Of a DNA stretch of 64,000 nt, positions 17,400 through 25,717 are shown piece after piece; within the stretch, counting starts at the first letter, position 1, and every line of letters begins with the position of its first letter. The position numbers and the translations under genes were made by a program. Under the pieces are notes generated by a model. The model worked only from the letters and a program-made list of their open reading frames with translations. It made no database searches and had not been told where the DNA came from. The DNA lies in the NCBI GenBank assembly GCA_036661035.1, contig JAVWZM010000001.1, positions 1 through 64,000 on the forward strand. The letters run 5' to 3'. This DNA comes from JAGPHI01 sp036661035 (GTDB taxonomy: Bacteria; Bacillota; Clostridia; Oscillospirales; Ruminococcaceae).

Positions 17400-18086
17400 T
17401 TATTCTTCGCTTGGATATTTTTTATATCCCGGGTGACGACCTGTAACGCCGTAATATCCGCGAAGGTCAATAAGCTTTTGGATATTTTCGCGGCTAATGT
17501 CGCGGCTGCCGCCGAGGATAACGGCGTTTATGGTAATTTTTGCCCAAAGCTCTAAGCTTTCCATACGATAAAACGCAGTGAAAACGTCGCTGCCTACGGC
17601 AAGCGCACCATGGTTTTCAAGGAGCATTACGTCATGCTCCTCAAGAAACGGCTCAATGGCGTTTGGCACTTCTACAGTGGAGGGCGTGCCATATGGTGTA
17701 AGAGGCACAGAGCCGATAACCGCCACGTCCTCTATCATATTATACATGTCCATAGATTTATGGGCTACGGCAAAGCCTGTTGCGCCGGGTGGGTGTGCGT
17801 GGATAACGCTCCATACGTCCTCGCGCTTTTCGTAGCAGCGCAGATGCATTTTAATTTCGCTTGATGGGCGATAGCCCTCAGCAGCTTCTAAAATTTCGCC
17901 TTTTGCGTTTATGCGCACCAGCTTTTCAGGTGTGATAAAGGATTTGCTGATACCTGTAGGTGTCGCCAGAAATGTGCCGTCCTCAAGACGTGCGGATACA
18001 TTGCCGTCGTTTGCGGCTACCCAGCCAAGCTGCCACATTTTGTGGCACACATCACAGATTTGCTCTTTAATTACATTAATATCCAT
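17400..18086 (-). CDS. fucA: L-fuculose-1-phosphate aldolase (class II aldolase/adducin family)
   Basis: The 228-residue enzyme has the zinc-binding HAHPP motif, a third metal His in LLENHGALAVG, and the catalytic Glu in RPSSEIKMHL. It cleaves L-fuculose 1-phosphate to dihydroxyacetone phosphate and L-lactaldehyde. It is the first gene of the operon, with AGGAGG 7 bases before the ATG and an activator-type promoter upstream. Rhamnulose-phosphate aldolase is an alternative within the family, but fucI and fucU nearby favour fuculose. Confidence 0.93.
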   Translation of the reverse strand: MDINVIKEQICDVCHKMWQLGWVAANDGNVSARLEDGTFLATPTGISKSFITPEKLVRINAKGEILEAAEGYRPSSEIKMHLRCYEKREDVWSVIHAHPPGATGFAVAHKSMDMYNMIEDVAVIGSVPLTPYGTPSTVEVPNAIEPFLEEHDVMLLENHGALAVGSDVFTAFYRMESLELWAKITINAVILGGSRDISRENIQKLIDLRGYYGVTGRHPGYKKYPSEE

Positions 18087-18114
18087 CTTTTGCCTCCTAT
18101 TTTTTATTATTTAA

Positions 18115-18185
18115 ACTTGCATAGCAAGTCTACCGTCTATACTTGTATTATACTGTTGCAATTCTAATTAATCTTGGTGTATAAT
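18115..18185. promoter_or_regulatory. Divergent fucA/AraC promoter region with dyad
   Basis: Plus strand: TTGCAA (18156-18161) and TATAAT (18180-18185), 18 bases apart, serve the AraC gene. Minus strand: TATAAT at 18147-18152 serves fucA but has no good -35 box, as expected for an activator-dependent promoter. A perfect dyad ACTTGC-ATA-GCAAGT (18115-18129) lies in the fucA leader, and a related ATACTTGTAT half-site occurs at 18139-18148. Confidence 0.65.
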
Positions 18186-18225
18186 AACAAAAACTAGTAT
18201 TATATTCACATTTAGGGGGCGCTTT

Positions 18226-19071
18226 ATGAATTATTTAGCTTATCACGAAAATAAGATGCGCGGAACTTTCGATTTCCCCATAGAATTAAGCCTTGTAACA
18301 CCATTACACCCAAGGTATCAAATGCCGTTTCATTGGCATATGGAATATGAAATAATACTTGTGCAGGAGGGCGAATTTGCCTTGTCGCTAGATACAGAGG
18401 TGCTTTTGTTACACACCGGCGACGCGGCGCTGATAACAGGCGGCGTAATACATGGGGGCGTGCCATACGGCTGTACATACGAGTGCCTTGTATTTGATAT
18501 GGGGCGGTTTATGCTAAACAATACCGCCGCTACCGCCGCCATAGAGCTTTTGCCCGAATATGCGCGGCAAAACCCGTATTTTGCAAGAGATACAAGCGAG
18601 GCTAAAATTGCAGATGAAATATTTACGGTAATGGCAAAGGAGCCACGCGGCTACGAGCTGATTATCACAGGGCTATTGTGGCAGTTTATAGGCACAGTGC
18701 TGGCAAAGCCCACTTATTGTGTAGACGATTCTCAGCGCAAAACACACCGCCGTGTAAAGCAGATGAAACGCGTGTTGCACCGCATACGCACAGATTATTC
18801 TTTGCCCCTTACATTAAACGACCTTGCCGAGGAGGCAGGCATGGCGCCTAAATATTTTTGCCGCGCCTTTGCGGAAACCACAGGCAGAACGCCTATAGAT
18901 TATCTAAACTATTACCGTGTGGAGTGTGCAGGAGAACAGCTTTCTGTAACAAGCGATTCCGTCACAGACATTGCCCTTTCCTGTGGGTTTAACGATTTAA
19001 GCTATTTTACACGCACTTTTCGCAAATATAAAGGCGTAAGCCCTAAAAAATACCGCACAGTAACAAAATGA
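18226..19071 (+). CDS. AraC-family regulator, probably of the fucose operon
   Basis: The 281-residue protein has an N-terminal cupin-like sensor domain (FHWHMEYEIILVQEGEFAL, about 36-54). Its C-terminal double helix-turn-helix (about 180-278) includes TLNDLAEEAGMAPKYFCRAF and DIALSCGFNDLSYFTRTFRK. It is divergently oriented to fucA with a shared 139-base control region, so activation of the fuc operon by fucose or an intermediate is the natural inference. A GGGGG stretch precedes the ATG. Confidence 0.9.
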   Translation: MNYLAYHENKMRGTFDFPIELSLVTPLHPRYQMPFHWHMEYEIILVQEGEFALSLDTEVLLLHTGDAALITGGVIHGGVPYGCTYECLVFDMGRFMLNNTAATAAIELLPEYARQNPYFARDTSEAKIADEIFTVMAKEPRGYELIITGLLWQFIGTVLAKPTYCVDDSQRKTHRRVKQMKRVLHRIRTDYSLPLTLNDLAEEAGMAPKYFCRAFAETTGRTPIDYLNYYRVECAGEQLSVTSDSVTDIALSCGFNDLSYFTRTFRKYKGVSPKKYRTVTK

Positions 19072-19130
19072 AAGAATTGTATAGACGCTAAGAAAATTTT
19101 GATGTAAAATGGTGGAAAACAATCAGATTG

Positions 19131-19260
19131 GGGATATAGCGACTTAACTTATAATAGATGCGTTTTAAAGGTTGTAAGCGTATGAATATCCTCTCATGTG
19201 GCGATTTTATGTGCAAGCCTGTGGCTTTACGCGCAGTATGGCATTTTGATAAATGTTATG
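19131..19260 (+). repeat. Dispersed repeat family A, copy A2
   Basis: It begins GGATATAGCGACTTAAC, has GTTTTAAAGGTTGTAA and GTGGCGATTTTATGTGCAAG, and ends with a TATGGCATTTTG / AATGTTATG imperfect hairpin. It fills the leader of the PfkB kinase gene and creates a false 60-codon extension of that frame. Confidence 0.85.
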
Positions 19261-19337
19261 CGTGTGTGAAACGCAGCGAAATTAACGCAATTATAAAGAA
19301 ATTATGCAGAAAACAGAAAATAATAGGGGGAGCTATA

Positions 19338-20294
19338 ATGTCGAACGTAGTTGCAATGGGCGAGGCTCTGATAGATTTTACTATGCAAAGCGCCGACCAT
19401 GAGGGATATCCTACAATGGAGGCGCACGCAGGCGGTGCGCCGCTGAATTATTTGGCGACGCTGAGCAAGTATGGCGTAAAAACAGCCATGCTGGCAAAGG
19501 TGGGCGGCGATACCTTTGGGGAGCTTTTAAAAGGCAGCATGGAGGCAGTGGGCATAGATATAAGCGGCGTTAAAACAGATAAAGATGTGTTTACCACCAT
19601 GGCGTTTGTCACCCTTAAAAAAAGCGGCGAACGGGAATTTGCCTTTGCGCGAAAACCCGGAGCAGATACAATGTTAAAATATGAGGAGCTGGATTTGTCG
19701 CTGATAGACAAAGCGGACGTTTTTCATTTTGGCACTGTTTCCCTTACAGACGAGCCGATGCGTACTGCCACTAAAAAAGCAGTGGAATATGCAAAAGCAA
19801 AAGGAAAGATAATTTCCTTCGATCCTAATTTGCGTGCGCCCCTATGGGCGGATTTAGAGGACGCAAAGCGGCAGATGGAATGGGGACTTTCCAAAGCGGA
19901 TATAGTAAAAATAAGCCTTGAGGAAATAGAGTTTCTGTTTGATTGCATGGACGGAAAGGGCGCGGAAAAATGCCTTGTGGATTATAACGCAAAGCTTGTG
20001 TTTGTAACCCTTGGCAAGCAGGGCGCATATTTTGCCACGCGCAAATGCACAGGCTATGTAAAAATTCCTCAAGGCATAACCTCGGTAGATACCACAGGCG
20101 CAGGCGATATATTCGGCGGTGCCGCCATGTATGGCGTGCTGGAAAGCGCAAAGCAGCCGCAGGATTTAACGCGAGAGGAATTGCAGAAGATTACCGCCTT
20201 TGCCTGCACCGCTGCAAGCTTGTCTACACAAAGCTATGGCAGCATGCGCACAGTGCCTGATATCAGCGCGGTAAATGCGGCGTTGGCATTGTAA
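19338..20294 (+). CDS. PfkB-family sugar kinase, fructokinase-like
   Basis: The 318-residue product has the ribokinase/PfkB N-terminal region GGAPLNYLATLSKYG and the C-terminal anion-hole motif DTTGAGDIFGG (catalytic Asp257). It resembles ScrK-type fructokinases that make fructose 6-phosphate, but the exact sugar is not certain. The frame is open back to 19158 through the A2 repeat. The ATG at 19338, after AGGGGGA, is the real start. There is no transporter beside it. Confidence 0.88.
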   Translation: MSNVVAMGEALIDFTMQSADHEGYPTMEAHAGGAPLNYLATLSKYGVKTAMLAKVGGDTFGELLKGSMEAVGIDISGVKTDKDVFTTMAFVTLKKSGEREFAFARKPGADTMLKYEELDLSLIDKADVFHFGTVSLTDEPMRTATKKAVEYAKAKGKIISFDPNLRAPLWADLEDAKRQMEWGLSKADIVKISLEEIEFLFDCMDGKGAEKCLVDYNAKLVFVTLGKQGAYFATRKCTGYVKIPQGITSVDTTGAGDIFGGAAMYGVLESAKQPQDLTREELQKITAFACTAASLSTQSYGSMRTVPDISAVNAALAL

Positions 20295-20446
20295 AAACAG
20301 CATGCATACTTATGTCAAGCTGCGGATATCCACATATACCGTTATTAAAGCAGTGGGCAATTGCAAAATGGATAAAGCTGTACAAAATTACAGGTGCGCG
20401 CGTTTCGCAATTGCCTATAAAAACAGCCTCGAAAGGAAAGTATTAT

Positions 20447-21016
20447 ATGATGAATAATAACGCTTTGTTAGATGCCTTGCAGATACAGCCCGTGGTGGCG
20501 GCGGCAAAAGATGCGGCAGGGCTTTTGTGCGCGCTTAAAAGCGAGTGCGAGGTGGTGTTTGTATTATATGGCAAGGTTGCGGATATATCTGAAATTACAG
20601 GCAAAATAAAGGCGACAGGCAAGCTTGCCATGATACATTTAGACCTTGTAGAGGGGCTTAGCGCACGGGAGGCGGCAGTGGATTTTATAGTGGAATACAC
20701 AAAAGCAGACGGCATTATATCCACAAAGCCCGGCCTTATAAAATACGCTAAGGCAAAAGGACTTTTAACGGTGCAACGCTTTTTTGTGCTGGATTCTTTA
20801 TCCCTTACCAATATAAACAAGCAGCTTTTATCCGCGGCAGACGCTGTGGAAATATTGCCGGGCGTAATGCCTAAAATAATAAAAGGCCTTTGCGCAAGCA
20901 TTGAAAAGCCAATTATAGCAGGCGGACTTATCACGGATAAAGAAGACGTGATGAACGCGCTTTCCGCAGGCGCTGTGGCGGTGTCGTCTACAAACAGCGC
21001 AGTGTGGATTTGCTGA
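20447..21016 (+). CDS. glpP: GlpP-type glycerol-3-phosphate responsive antiterminator
   Basis: The 189-residue protein matches the GlpP family, with a TIM-barrel-like fold: LYGKVADISEITGKIKATGK, then DGIISTKPGLIKYAKAKG, QRFFVLDS and EILPGVMPKII. GlpP binds leader RNA of glycerol genes when glycerol 3-phosphate is present and prevents termination. AAAGGAAAG precedes the ATG at 20447; the frame is open further upstream without a start signal. No glpF, glpK or glpD lies in the window, so its target must be elsewhere. Confidence 0.85.
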   Translation: MMNNNALLDALQIQPVVAAAKDAAGLLCALKSECEVVFVLYGKVADISEITGKIKATGKLAMIHLDLVEGLSAREAAVDFIVEYTKADGIISTKPGLIKYAKAKGLLTVQRFFVLDSLSLTNINKQLLSAADAVEILPGVMPKIIKGLCASIEKPIIAGGLITDKEDVMNALSAGAVAVSSTNSAVWIC

Positions 21017-21172
21017 AAACCGATAAGCCCATCTGCATGGTGCTTGAGTGTTAAGCAAATGTACGGATATTTTACTGTTTCACTGCAAAATTTCACTGTA
21101 AAATCAGAAAATTAGGTTGCTCTTTTTTGCATTCTATGATACATTAAAATAAATATTTTTAAGGAGATGCCT

Positions 21173-22024
21173 ATGTTTACGATTCTTGCAAAAACTTCGC
21201 TTAACTCTACAGTAAGCAAAATGGTGATAAGCGCACCGCTTATTGCCAAAAAAGCAGAGCCGGGACAATTTATCATTCTTCGCGCAAAAGGCGACAGCGA
21301 GCGCATACCGCTGACCGTTGCGGATTACGACCGCCAAAACGGTACTATTACGATTATTTATCAAATAGTCGGCGGTGCCACTATGGAATTGGATACTCTT
21401 TGCCAAGGTGACGCTTTACAGGATTTGGTTGGGCCGCTTGGCGTTGCAAGCCATGTAGATGGCCTTAAAAAGGTGGCTGTGGTAGGCGGAGGCGTGGGCT
21501 GTGCCATTGCATATCCAATTGCGAAAAAGCTGCATGCCATGGGCTGCTGTGTACACAGCATAGTGGGCTTTCGCAATAAAGACCTTGTGATATTGGAAGA
21601 CGATTTTGCAAAGGTAAGCGACAAGCTGCTTATGATGACAGATGACGGCAGCCACGGCGAAAAAGGCCTTGTAACAAACGCCCTTGAAAGCCTTATCAAA
21701 GACGGCAACGAATACGACGAGGTAATCGCTATCGGGCCGCTTGTTATGATGAAATTTGTTTGTTTGCTAACTAAAAAATACAATATAAAAACCGTGGTTT
21801 CCATGAACCCCATTATGATAGACGGCACAGGCATGTGCGGCGGCTGCCGCCTTACAGTGGGTGGAGAAACCAAATTTGCCTGCGTAGACGGGCCGGATTT
21901 TGACGGCCACCTGGTGGACTTTGACGAGGCGTTACAGCGCGGCAGCATGTATAAGGAATTTGAAACACACCAGCGAGAAAAATCTTGCAATTTATTAAAA
22001 GGCGGTGCTGTAAACAATGGCTGA
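21173..22024 (+). CDS. nfnA: NfnA: FAD/2Fe-2S subunit of ferredoxin:NADP oxidoreductase
   Basis: The 283-residue flavoprotein has an N-terminal FAD domain (PGQFIILRAKG), a NAD-binding domain (VAVVGGGVGCAIAYPIA) and a C-terminal iron-sulfur motif GTGMCGGCRLTV with a following Cys. Together with NfnB it reversibly couples NADH and reduced ferredoxin to NADPH by flavin-based bifurcation. A nearby ATG at 21167 abuts the AAGGAG site, so 21173 is preferred. It overlaps nfnB by 8 bases. A related sulfide dehydrogenase activity cannot be excluded. Confidence 0.88.
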   Translation: MFTILAKTSLNSTVSKMVISAPLIAKKAEPGQFIILRAKGDSERIPLTVADYDRQNGTITIIYQIVGGATMELDTLCQGDALQDLVGPLGVASHVDGLKKVAVVGGGVGCAIAYPIAKKLHAMGCCVHSIVGFRNKDLVILEDDFAKVSDKLLMMTDDGSHGEKGLVTNALESLIKDGNEYDEVIAIGPLVMMKFVCLLTKKYNIKTVVSMNPIMIDGTGMCGGCRLTVGGETKFACVDGPDFDGHLVDFDEALQRGSMYKEFETHQREKSCNLLKGGAVNNG

Positions 22025-23411
22025 TATGACACCAATTAAATGCCCAATGCCCGTGCAAGACGCGGACAAGCGCAACAAAAACTTTAGCGAGGTTGCCCTT
22101 GGATATACAGAGGAAATGGCAGTAGGAGAGGCAAAACGCTGCCTTAACTGCCCCAAAAAGCCATGTCGCTCGGGCTGCCCTGTGGGCATTGATATTCCTG
22201 CCTTTATAATGAAAGTGGCAGAGCGCGATTTTGAGGGCGCGTATGAAATATTATCGGCGCAAAGCGCGCTGCCTGCCGTTTGCGGCCGAGTGTGCCCACA
22301 GGAGAGCCAGTGCGAGGGCAAATGTGTGCGCGCAGTAAAAGGCGAAAGCGTGGGCATCGGCCGTTTGGAACGCTTTGTGGCAGATTATCACAGCGAACAT
22401 TCCGATAAAAAGCCTGCTGTTCCTACACAGAACGGGCATAAAGTTGCAATAGTCGGCTCAGGCCCATCGGGGCTTACGGCGGCAGGGGAGCTTGCAAAGC
22501 TAGGCTACGAGGTAAGCGTATACGAGGCTCTGCACACAGCGGGGGGCGTATTGGTATACGGCATACCTGAGTTTCGTCTGCCAAAGGCAATTGTCCAACG
22601 CGAGATAGACGGTCTGCGCGATATGGGCGTAAAAATAGAAACAAATATGGTAATAGGAAAAATACTAACCATTGACGAACTGTTTCAAATGGGCAACGAG
22701 GCTGTGTTTATCGGCTCAGGCGCAGGGCTGCCTCGCTTTATGAATATACCCGGCGAAAGCTTAAAGGGCGTATATTCCGCCAACGAATTTTTAACGCGAA
22801 TTAATTTGATGAAGGCGTATAAAGAGGGCAGTAAAACCCCTGTAATGCACGCCAAAAATGTTGCGGTAGTGGGCGGAGGCAACGTGGCAATGGACGCTGC
22901 ACGCTGCGCACTGCGCATGGGCGCGGAAAATGTATACACAGTGTATCGCCGCGGTATGGAGGAGCTACCTGCACGTCTTGAGGAAGTGGAGCATGCCATA
23001 GAGGAGGGTGTAATATTTAAAACCCTCTCTAACCCCATAGAGGTGCTTGGCGACGAAAACGGCTGTGTGCGAGCCATGCGCTGCAACGAAATGATGCTGG
23101 GCGAAGCGGACGAATCCGGCAGGCGCAGCCCTGTAACTAAGCCAAACAGCGAATTTTTGCTTGAAACCGATTGTATGATTATGAGCATTGGCACGTCGCC
23201 AAACCCATTAATCAGCAGCACCACACCGGGGCTTGCAATAAACCGCAAGGGTTGCATTATCACAAACGGAGATGACGGCCTTACAGCGCGTGAGGCAGTG
23301 TATGCAGGCGGAGATGCGGTAACAGGCGCCGCCACTGTAATATTGGCAATGGGCGCGGGCAAGAACGCGGCAGCCGCAATAGATAAATACATCAAGGATA
23401 AAGAAAAATAA
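22017..23411 (+). CDS. nfnB: NfnB: glutamate-synthase-small-subunit-like FAD/4Fe-4S subunit
   Basis: The 464-residue protein has an N-terminal double 4Fe-4S domain (CLNCPKKPCRSGCP and CGRVCPQESQCEGKC), an FAD-binding Rossmann motif (VAIVGSGPSGLTAAGEL) and a second dinucleotide fold (VAVVGGGNVAMDAARCALRMG). This is the GltD-like architecture. Paired with NfnA and with no gltB large subunit nearby, it is better read as NfnB than as glutamate synthase. It is translated from within the end of nfnA. Confidence 0.9.
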   Translation: MADMTPIKCPMPVQDADKRNKNFSEVALGYTEEMAVGEAKRCLNCPKKPCRSGCPVGIDIPAFIMKVAERDFEGAYEILSAQSALPAVCGRVCPQESQCEGKCVRAVKGESVGIGRLERFVADYHSEHSDKKPAVPTQNGHKVAIVGSGPSGLTAAGELAKLGYEVSVYEALHTAGGVLVYGIPEFRLPKAIVQREIDGLRDMGVKIETNMVIGKILTIDELFQMGNEAVFIGSGAGLPRFMNIPGESLKGVYSANEFLTRINLMKAYKEGSKTPVMHAKNVAVVGGGNVAMDAARCALRMGAENVYTVYRRGMEELPARLEEVEHAIEEGVIFKTLSNPIEVLGDENGCVRAMRCNEMMLGEADESGRRSPVTKPNSEFLLETDCMIMSIGTSPNPLISSTTPGLAINRKGCIITNGDDGLTAREAVYAGGDAVTGAATVILAMGAGKNAAAAIDKYIKDKEK

Positions 23412-23434
23412 GTTGCAAATAGCTTAAATAATCC

Positions 23435-23463
23435 TTGACAATAGCACAATCACAGGTTATACT
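23435..23463 (+). promoter_or_regulatory. Promoter of the infC operon
   Basis: TTGACA (23435-23440) and TATACT (23458-23463) are exactly 17 bases apart. The transcript would start near 23470 and carry a leader of about 165 nucleotides before infC. Confidence 0.88.
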
Positions 23464-23469
23464 AAACAA

Positions 23470-23607
23470 GTAAATAAAGTAGTTTTGGCTTGCAGCCGCT
23501 CACCTTGTGTGCTTTTTGCATCGGGTTTATTACGGAACTTATAGGTACACTTTAGTGTAATTTAGTTTGTTTTGTACGGCTTGCAGCATGCAGGCCGTAC
23601 TTTTTTT
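23470..23607 (+). ncRNA. L20-type ribosomal leader with attenuator upstream of infC
   Basis: The leader ends in an intrinsic terminator: an 11-bp stem with one wobble (23574-23584 with 23590-23600), a 5-base loop and seven Ts, all before the infC ribosome site. In Firmicutes the infC-rpmI-rplT leader is bound by excess L20, which favours this terminator. The upstream part (23470-23570) would hold the competing antiterminator and L20-binding fold, which I infer from position rather than see as a clear motif. Confidence 0.75.
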
Positions 23608-23633
23608 AATTAAAAAAACGGAGGTGCTTTACG

Positions 23634-24158
23634 ATTAGCGCAAACAAAAAGGAACTGGAGATCAACGAAGACATTCGTGACAAAGAGGTGCGTCTTATTG
23701 ACGCGGACGGCAGCCAGCTTGGCGTTGTATCCACTATGGACGCAATGAAATTGGCTGAAGACAAGAGCCTTGACCTTGTAAAAATTGCTCCGCAGGCAAT
23801 ACCGCCCGTATGTAAAATTATGGATTACGGCAAGTATCGCTTTGAACTGCAAAAAAAGGATAAGGAAGCAAAGAAAAATCAAAAAGTTGTTGAAATAAAG
23901 GAAATCCGTCTATCCCTCAACATAGACTCGAACGACTTTAACACGAAGGTTGCACAGGCAATGAAATTCCTTGCCAAGGGCGACAAGGTGAAGACATCCA
24001 TTCGTTTTCGTGGACGCGAGATGGCGCATACGGAGCTGGGGCTAGAGGTGCATAAACGCTTTGCCGAGGCTATTCCGGACGCTATTGTCGAAAAGCAGCC
24101 AAAGCTTGAGGGACGCAGCATGCAAATGTTCCTCACACCACCGCAGGCGAAAATTTAA
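23634..24158 (+). CDS. infC: Translation initiation factor IF-3, AUU start
   Basis: Translation from the ATT at 23634 gives a 174-residue IF-3 that starts SANKKELEINEDIRDKEVRL after the initiator, exactly the conserved N-terminus of the family. A GGAGGTG site lies 7 bases upstream. No ATG, GTG or TTG fits; the first GTG (23688) would remove the first 18 residues. AUU initiation is the known basis of IF-3 autoregulation, because IF-3 discriminates against it. The rest (KFLAKGDKVKTSIRFRGREM) is standard. It heads infC-rpmI-rplT. Confidence 0.95.
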   Translation: MSANKKELEINEDIRDKEVRLIDADGSQLGVVSTMDAMKLAEDKSLDLVKIAPQAIPPVCKIMDYGKYRFELQKKDKEAKKNQKVVEIKEIRLSLNIDSNDFNTKVAQAMKFLAKGDKVKTSIRFRGREMAHTELGLEVHKRFAEAIPDAIVEKQPKLEGRSMQMFLTPPQAKI

Positions 24159-24172
24159 GGAGGATTACTAAT

Positions 24173-24370
24173 ATGCCTAAGATTAAAACACATTCAGGTG
24201 CAAAGAAACGCTTTAAACTCACAAAGAACGGCAAAGTTAAGCGTGGTCATGCTTTTCGCAGCCACATTCTTACAAAGAAAACCACTAAGCTGAAGCGCGG
24301 TTTCCGCAAATCCGCATATGCCGACAAGACGAACGCAGCAGCAGTAAAAGCAATGCTACCGTACGCCTAG
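24173..24370 (+). CDS. rpmI: 50S ribosomal protein L35
   Basis: The 65-residue, highly basic product starts MPKIKTHSGAKKRFKLTKNG, the L35 signature, and has normal length. AAGGAGG lies 8 bases before the ATG. It sits 14 bases after infC in the classical operon. Confidence 0.98.
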   Translation: MPKIKTHSGAKKRFKLTKNGKVKRGHAFRSHILTKKTTKLKRGFRKSAYADKTNAAAVKAMLPYA

Positions 24371-24413
24371 GCGAAAACTAAAAAATTATCAGCATTTAAA
24401 GGAGATATAGAAT

Positions 24414-24767
24414 ATGGCTCGTATCAAAGGCGCTGTAATGACGCGCAAAAGAAGGAAAAAAACACTAAAGCTTGCTAAAGGCTATTACGGCAGTAAATCT
24501 ACACATTTTAAAATGGCTAAACAGCAGGTTATGAAAAGCGGTAACTACGCTTTCGTCGGCCGTAAGCAGAAAAAACGTGATTTCCGCAGCCTGTGGATTA
24601 CACGTATCAACGCTGCATGCCGCGCAGAGGGTATCAACTACTCTACATTTATGAACGGCCTGAAAAAAAGTGGCATAGAGCTTAACCGCAAAATGCTTTC
24701 TGAAATGGCTATCCATGACGCCGCCAGCTTTTCGGCTTTAATTGCCACAGCTAAGGCTGCAAAATAG
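24414..24767 (+). CDS. rplT: 50S ribosomal protein L20
   Basis: The 117-residue protein starts MARIKGAVMTRKRRKKTLKLAKGYYGSKS-type sequence, with the long basic N-terminal helix of L20. Besides its role in 23S rRNA assembly it is the likely repressor of its own operon through the leader at 23470-23607. A GGAGATA site precedes the ATG. Confidence 0.98.
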   Translation: MARIKGAVMTRKRRKKTLKLAKGYYGSKSTHFKMAKQQVMKSGNYAFVGRKQKKRDFRSLWITRINAACRAEGINYSTFMNGLKKSGIELNRKMLSEMAIHDAASFSALIATAKAAK

Positions 24768-24777
24768 AACAAATGTG

Positions 24778-24815
24778 AGCGCCCGCGCAGGATTGCCCGG
24801 GCGTCGCTTTGTATT
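24778..24815 (+). terminator. Terminator after rplT
   Basis: GCGCCCG (in 24778-24785) pairs with CGGGCGTCGCT (24798-24808), with a small bulge, followed by TTTGTATTT. It is moderate in strength but properly placed. Confidence 0.65.
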
Positions 24816-24943
24816 TAGAGCATATGCCAAAATAGGCGTTGCTTGCATGTAATTTGCATATGCATATGCAATACCACGCGCAATGCACTGCCTTTGAATA
24901 GGAAAAGCGATACAAATTTTCTGTAATTTAAAGGGGGCATTAA

Positions 24944-25717
24944 ATGGCAGATTTCATAAAAAGCCGCGATAACGAAAAAGTGAAGTATTATTGCAAGCTG
25001 CGAGATAATGCGGCCTTCCGTCACGAAGAAAACCTTTTTGTGGCAGAGGGCTTAAAGCTTTGCTCGGACATATCGGCGGTTATTCCGCCTGAAATGGTGT
25101 TTTATACCGAAAATGCGCAAAGCGCGGGCGAATACTTAGGCACGCAGCAATATTGTGTAGCTGACACTGTGGCTCAAAAGCTGTCGGACGTAAAAGCTCC
25201 ACAGGGCGTTTTTTGCGTGTTTGCCATGCCAAAGCAAAATGCGCAAAGCCTTGCAAAGGGTAGCTGGCTTGCTCTTGAAAACGTGCAGGATCCTGCTAAT
25301 GTAGGCGCAATATTGCGCAGTGCGGCGGCGTTTAATTATAAAGGCGTTATGCTTTCGGGCAAATGCGCTGATGTATATTGTGGCAAAGCGATACGCGCGT
25401 CCATGGGTGCCGCCGTAAAGCTTTCGGTGCTTACAGACTGCGATTTTAATGCGCTATTCCCTATTTTAAAAAAGCGTGGCGCGCTTACTCTTGCCGCCTG
25501 CCTTGAAAATTCTGTTCCTCTTGAAAGCGTAATGCCGAAACAGGGGCAAGACATTGTAATGGTAATAGGCAACGAGGGGCAGGGCATTACCGCCGAAACA
25601 AAGGCGATTTGCGACAAAGCCGTGCGCATACCCATTTCCGCCATGGTGGAATCGCTTAATGCGGCAGCGGCGGCAAGCATACTTTTGTGGCATTTTAGAG
25701 GGGAGGGCGGCATATGA
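24944..25717 (+). CDS. TrmH/SpoU-family RNA 2-prime-O-methyltransferase
   Basis: The 257-residue enzyme has an N-terminal substrate-binding domain (KYYCKLRDNAAFRHEENLFVAEG) and a SPOUT domain with the three family motifs ENVQDPANVGAILRSA, VIGNEGQGI and IPISAMVESLNAAAAASILL. It transfers a methyl from S-adenosylmethionine to a ribose in rRNA or tRNA. The exact target is unknown. It overlaps dprA by 4 bases (ATGA). Confidence 0.9.
   Translation: MADFIKSRDNEKVKYYCKLRDNAAFRHEENLFVAEGLKLCSDISAVIPPEMVFYTENAQSAGEYLGTQQYCVADTVAQKLSDVKAPQGVFCVFAMPKQNAQSLAKGSWLALENVQDPANVGAILRSAAAFNYKGVMLSGKCADVYCGKAIRASMGAAVKLSVLTDCDFNALFPILKKRGALTLAACLENSVPLESVMPKQGQDIVMVIGNEGQGITAETKAICDKAVRIPISAMVESLNAAAAASILLWHFRGEGGI

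Noticed and set aside
19158..19337. 60-residue N-terminal extension of the PfkB kinase
   Set aside because: It is the A2 repeat read as protein; the family start and ribosome site are at 19338.
22017..23411. Glutamate synthase small subunit GltD
   Set aside because: No large subunit is present and nfnA overlaps it; the NfnAB assignment fits better.
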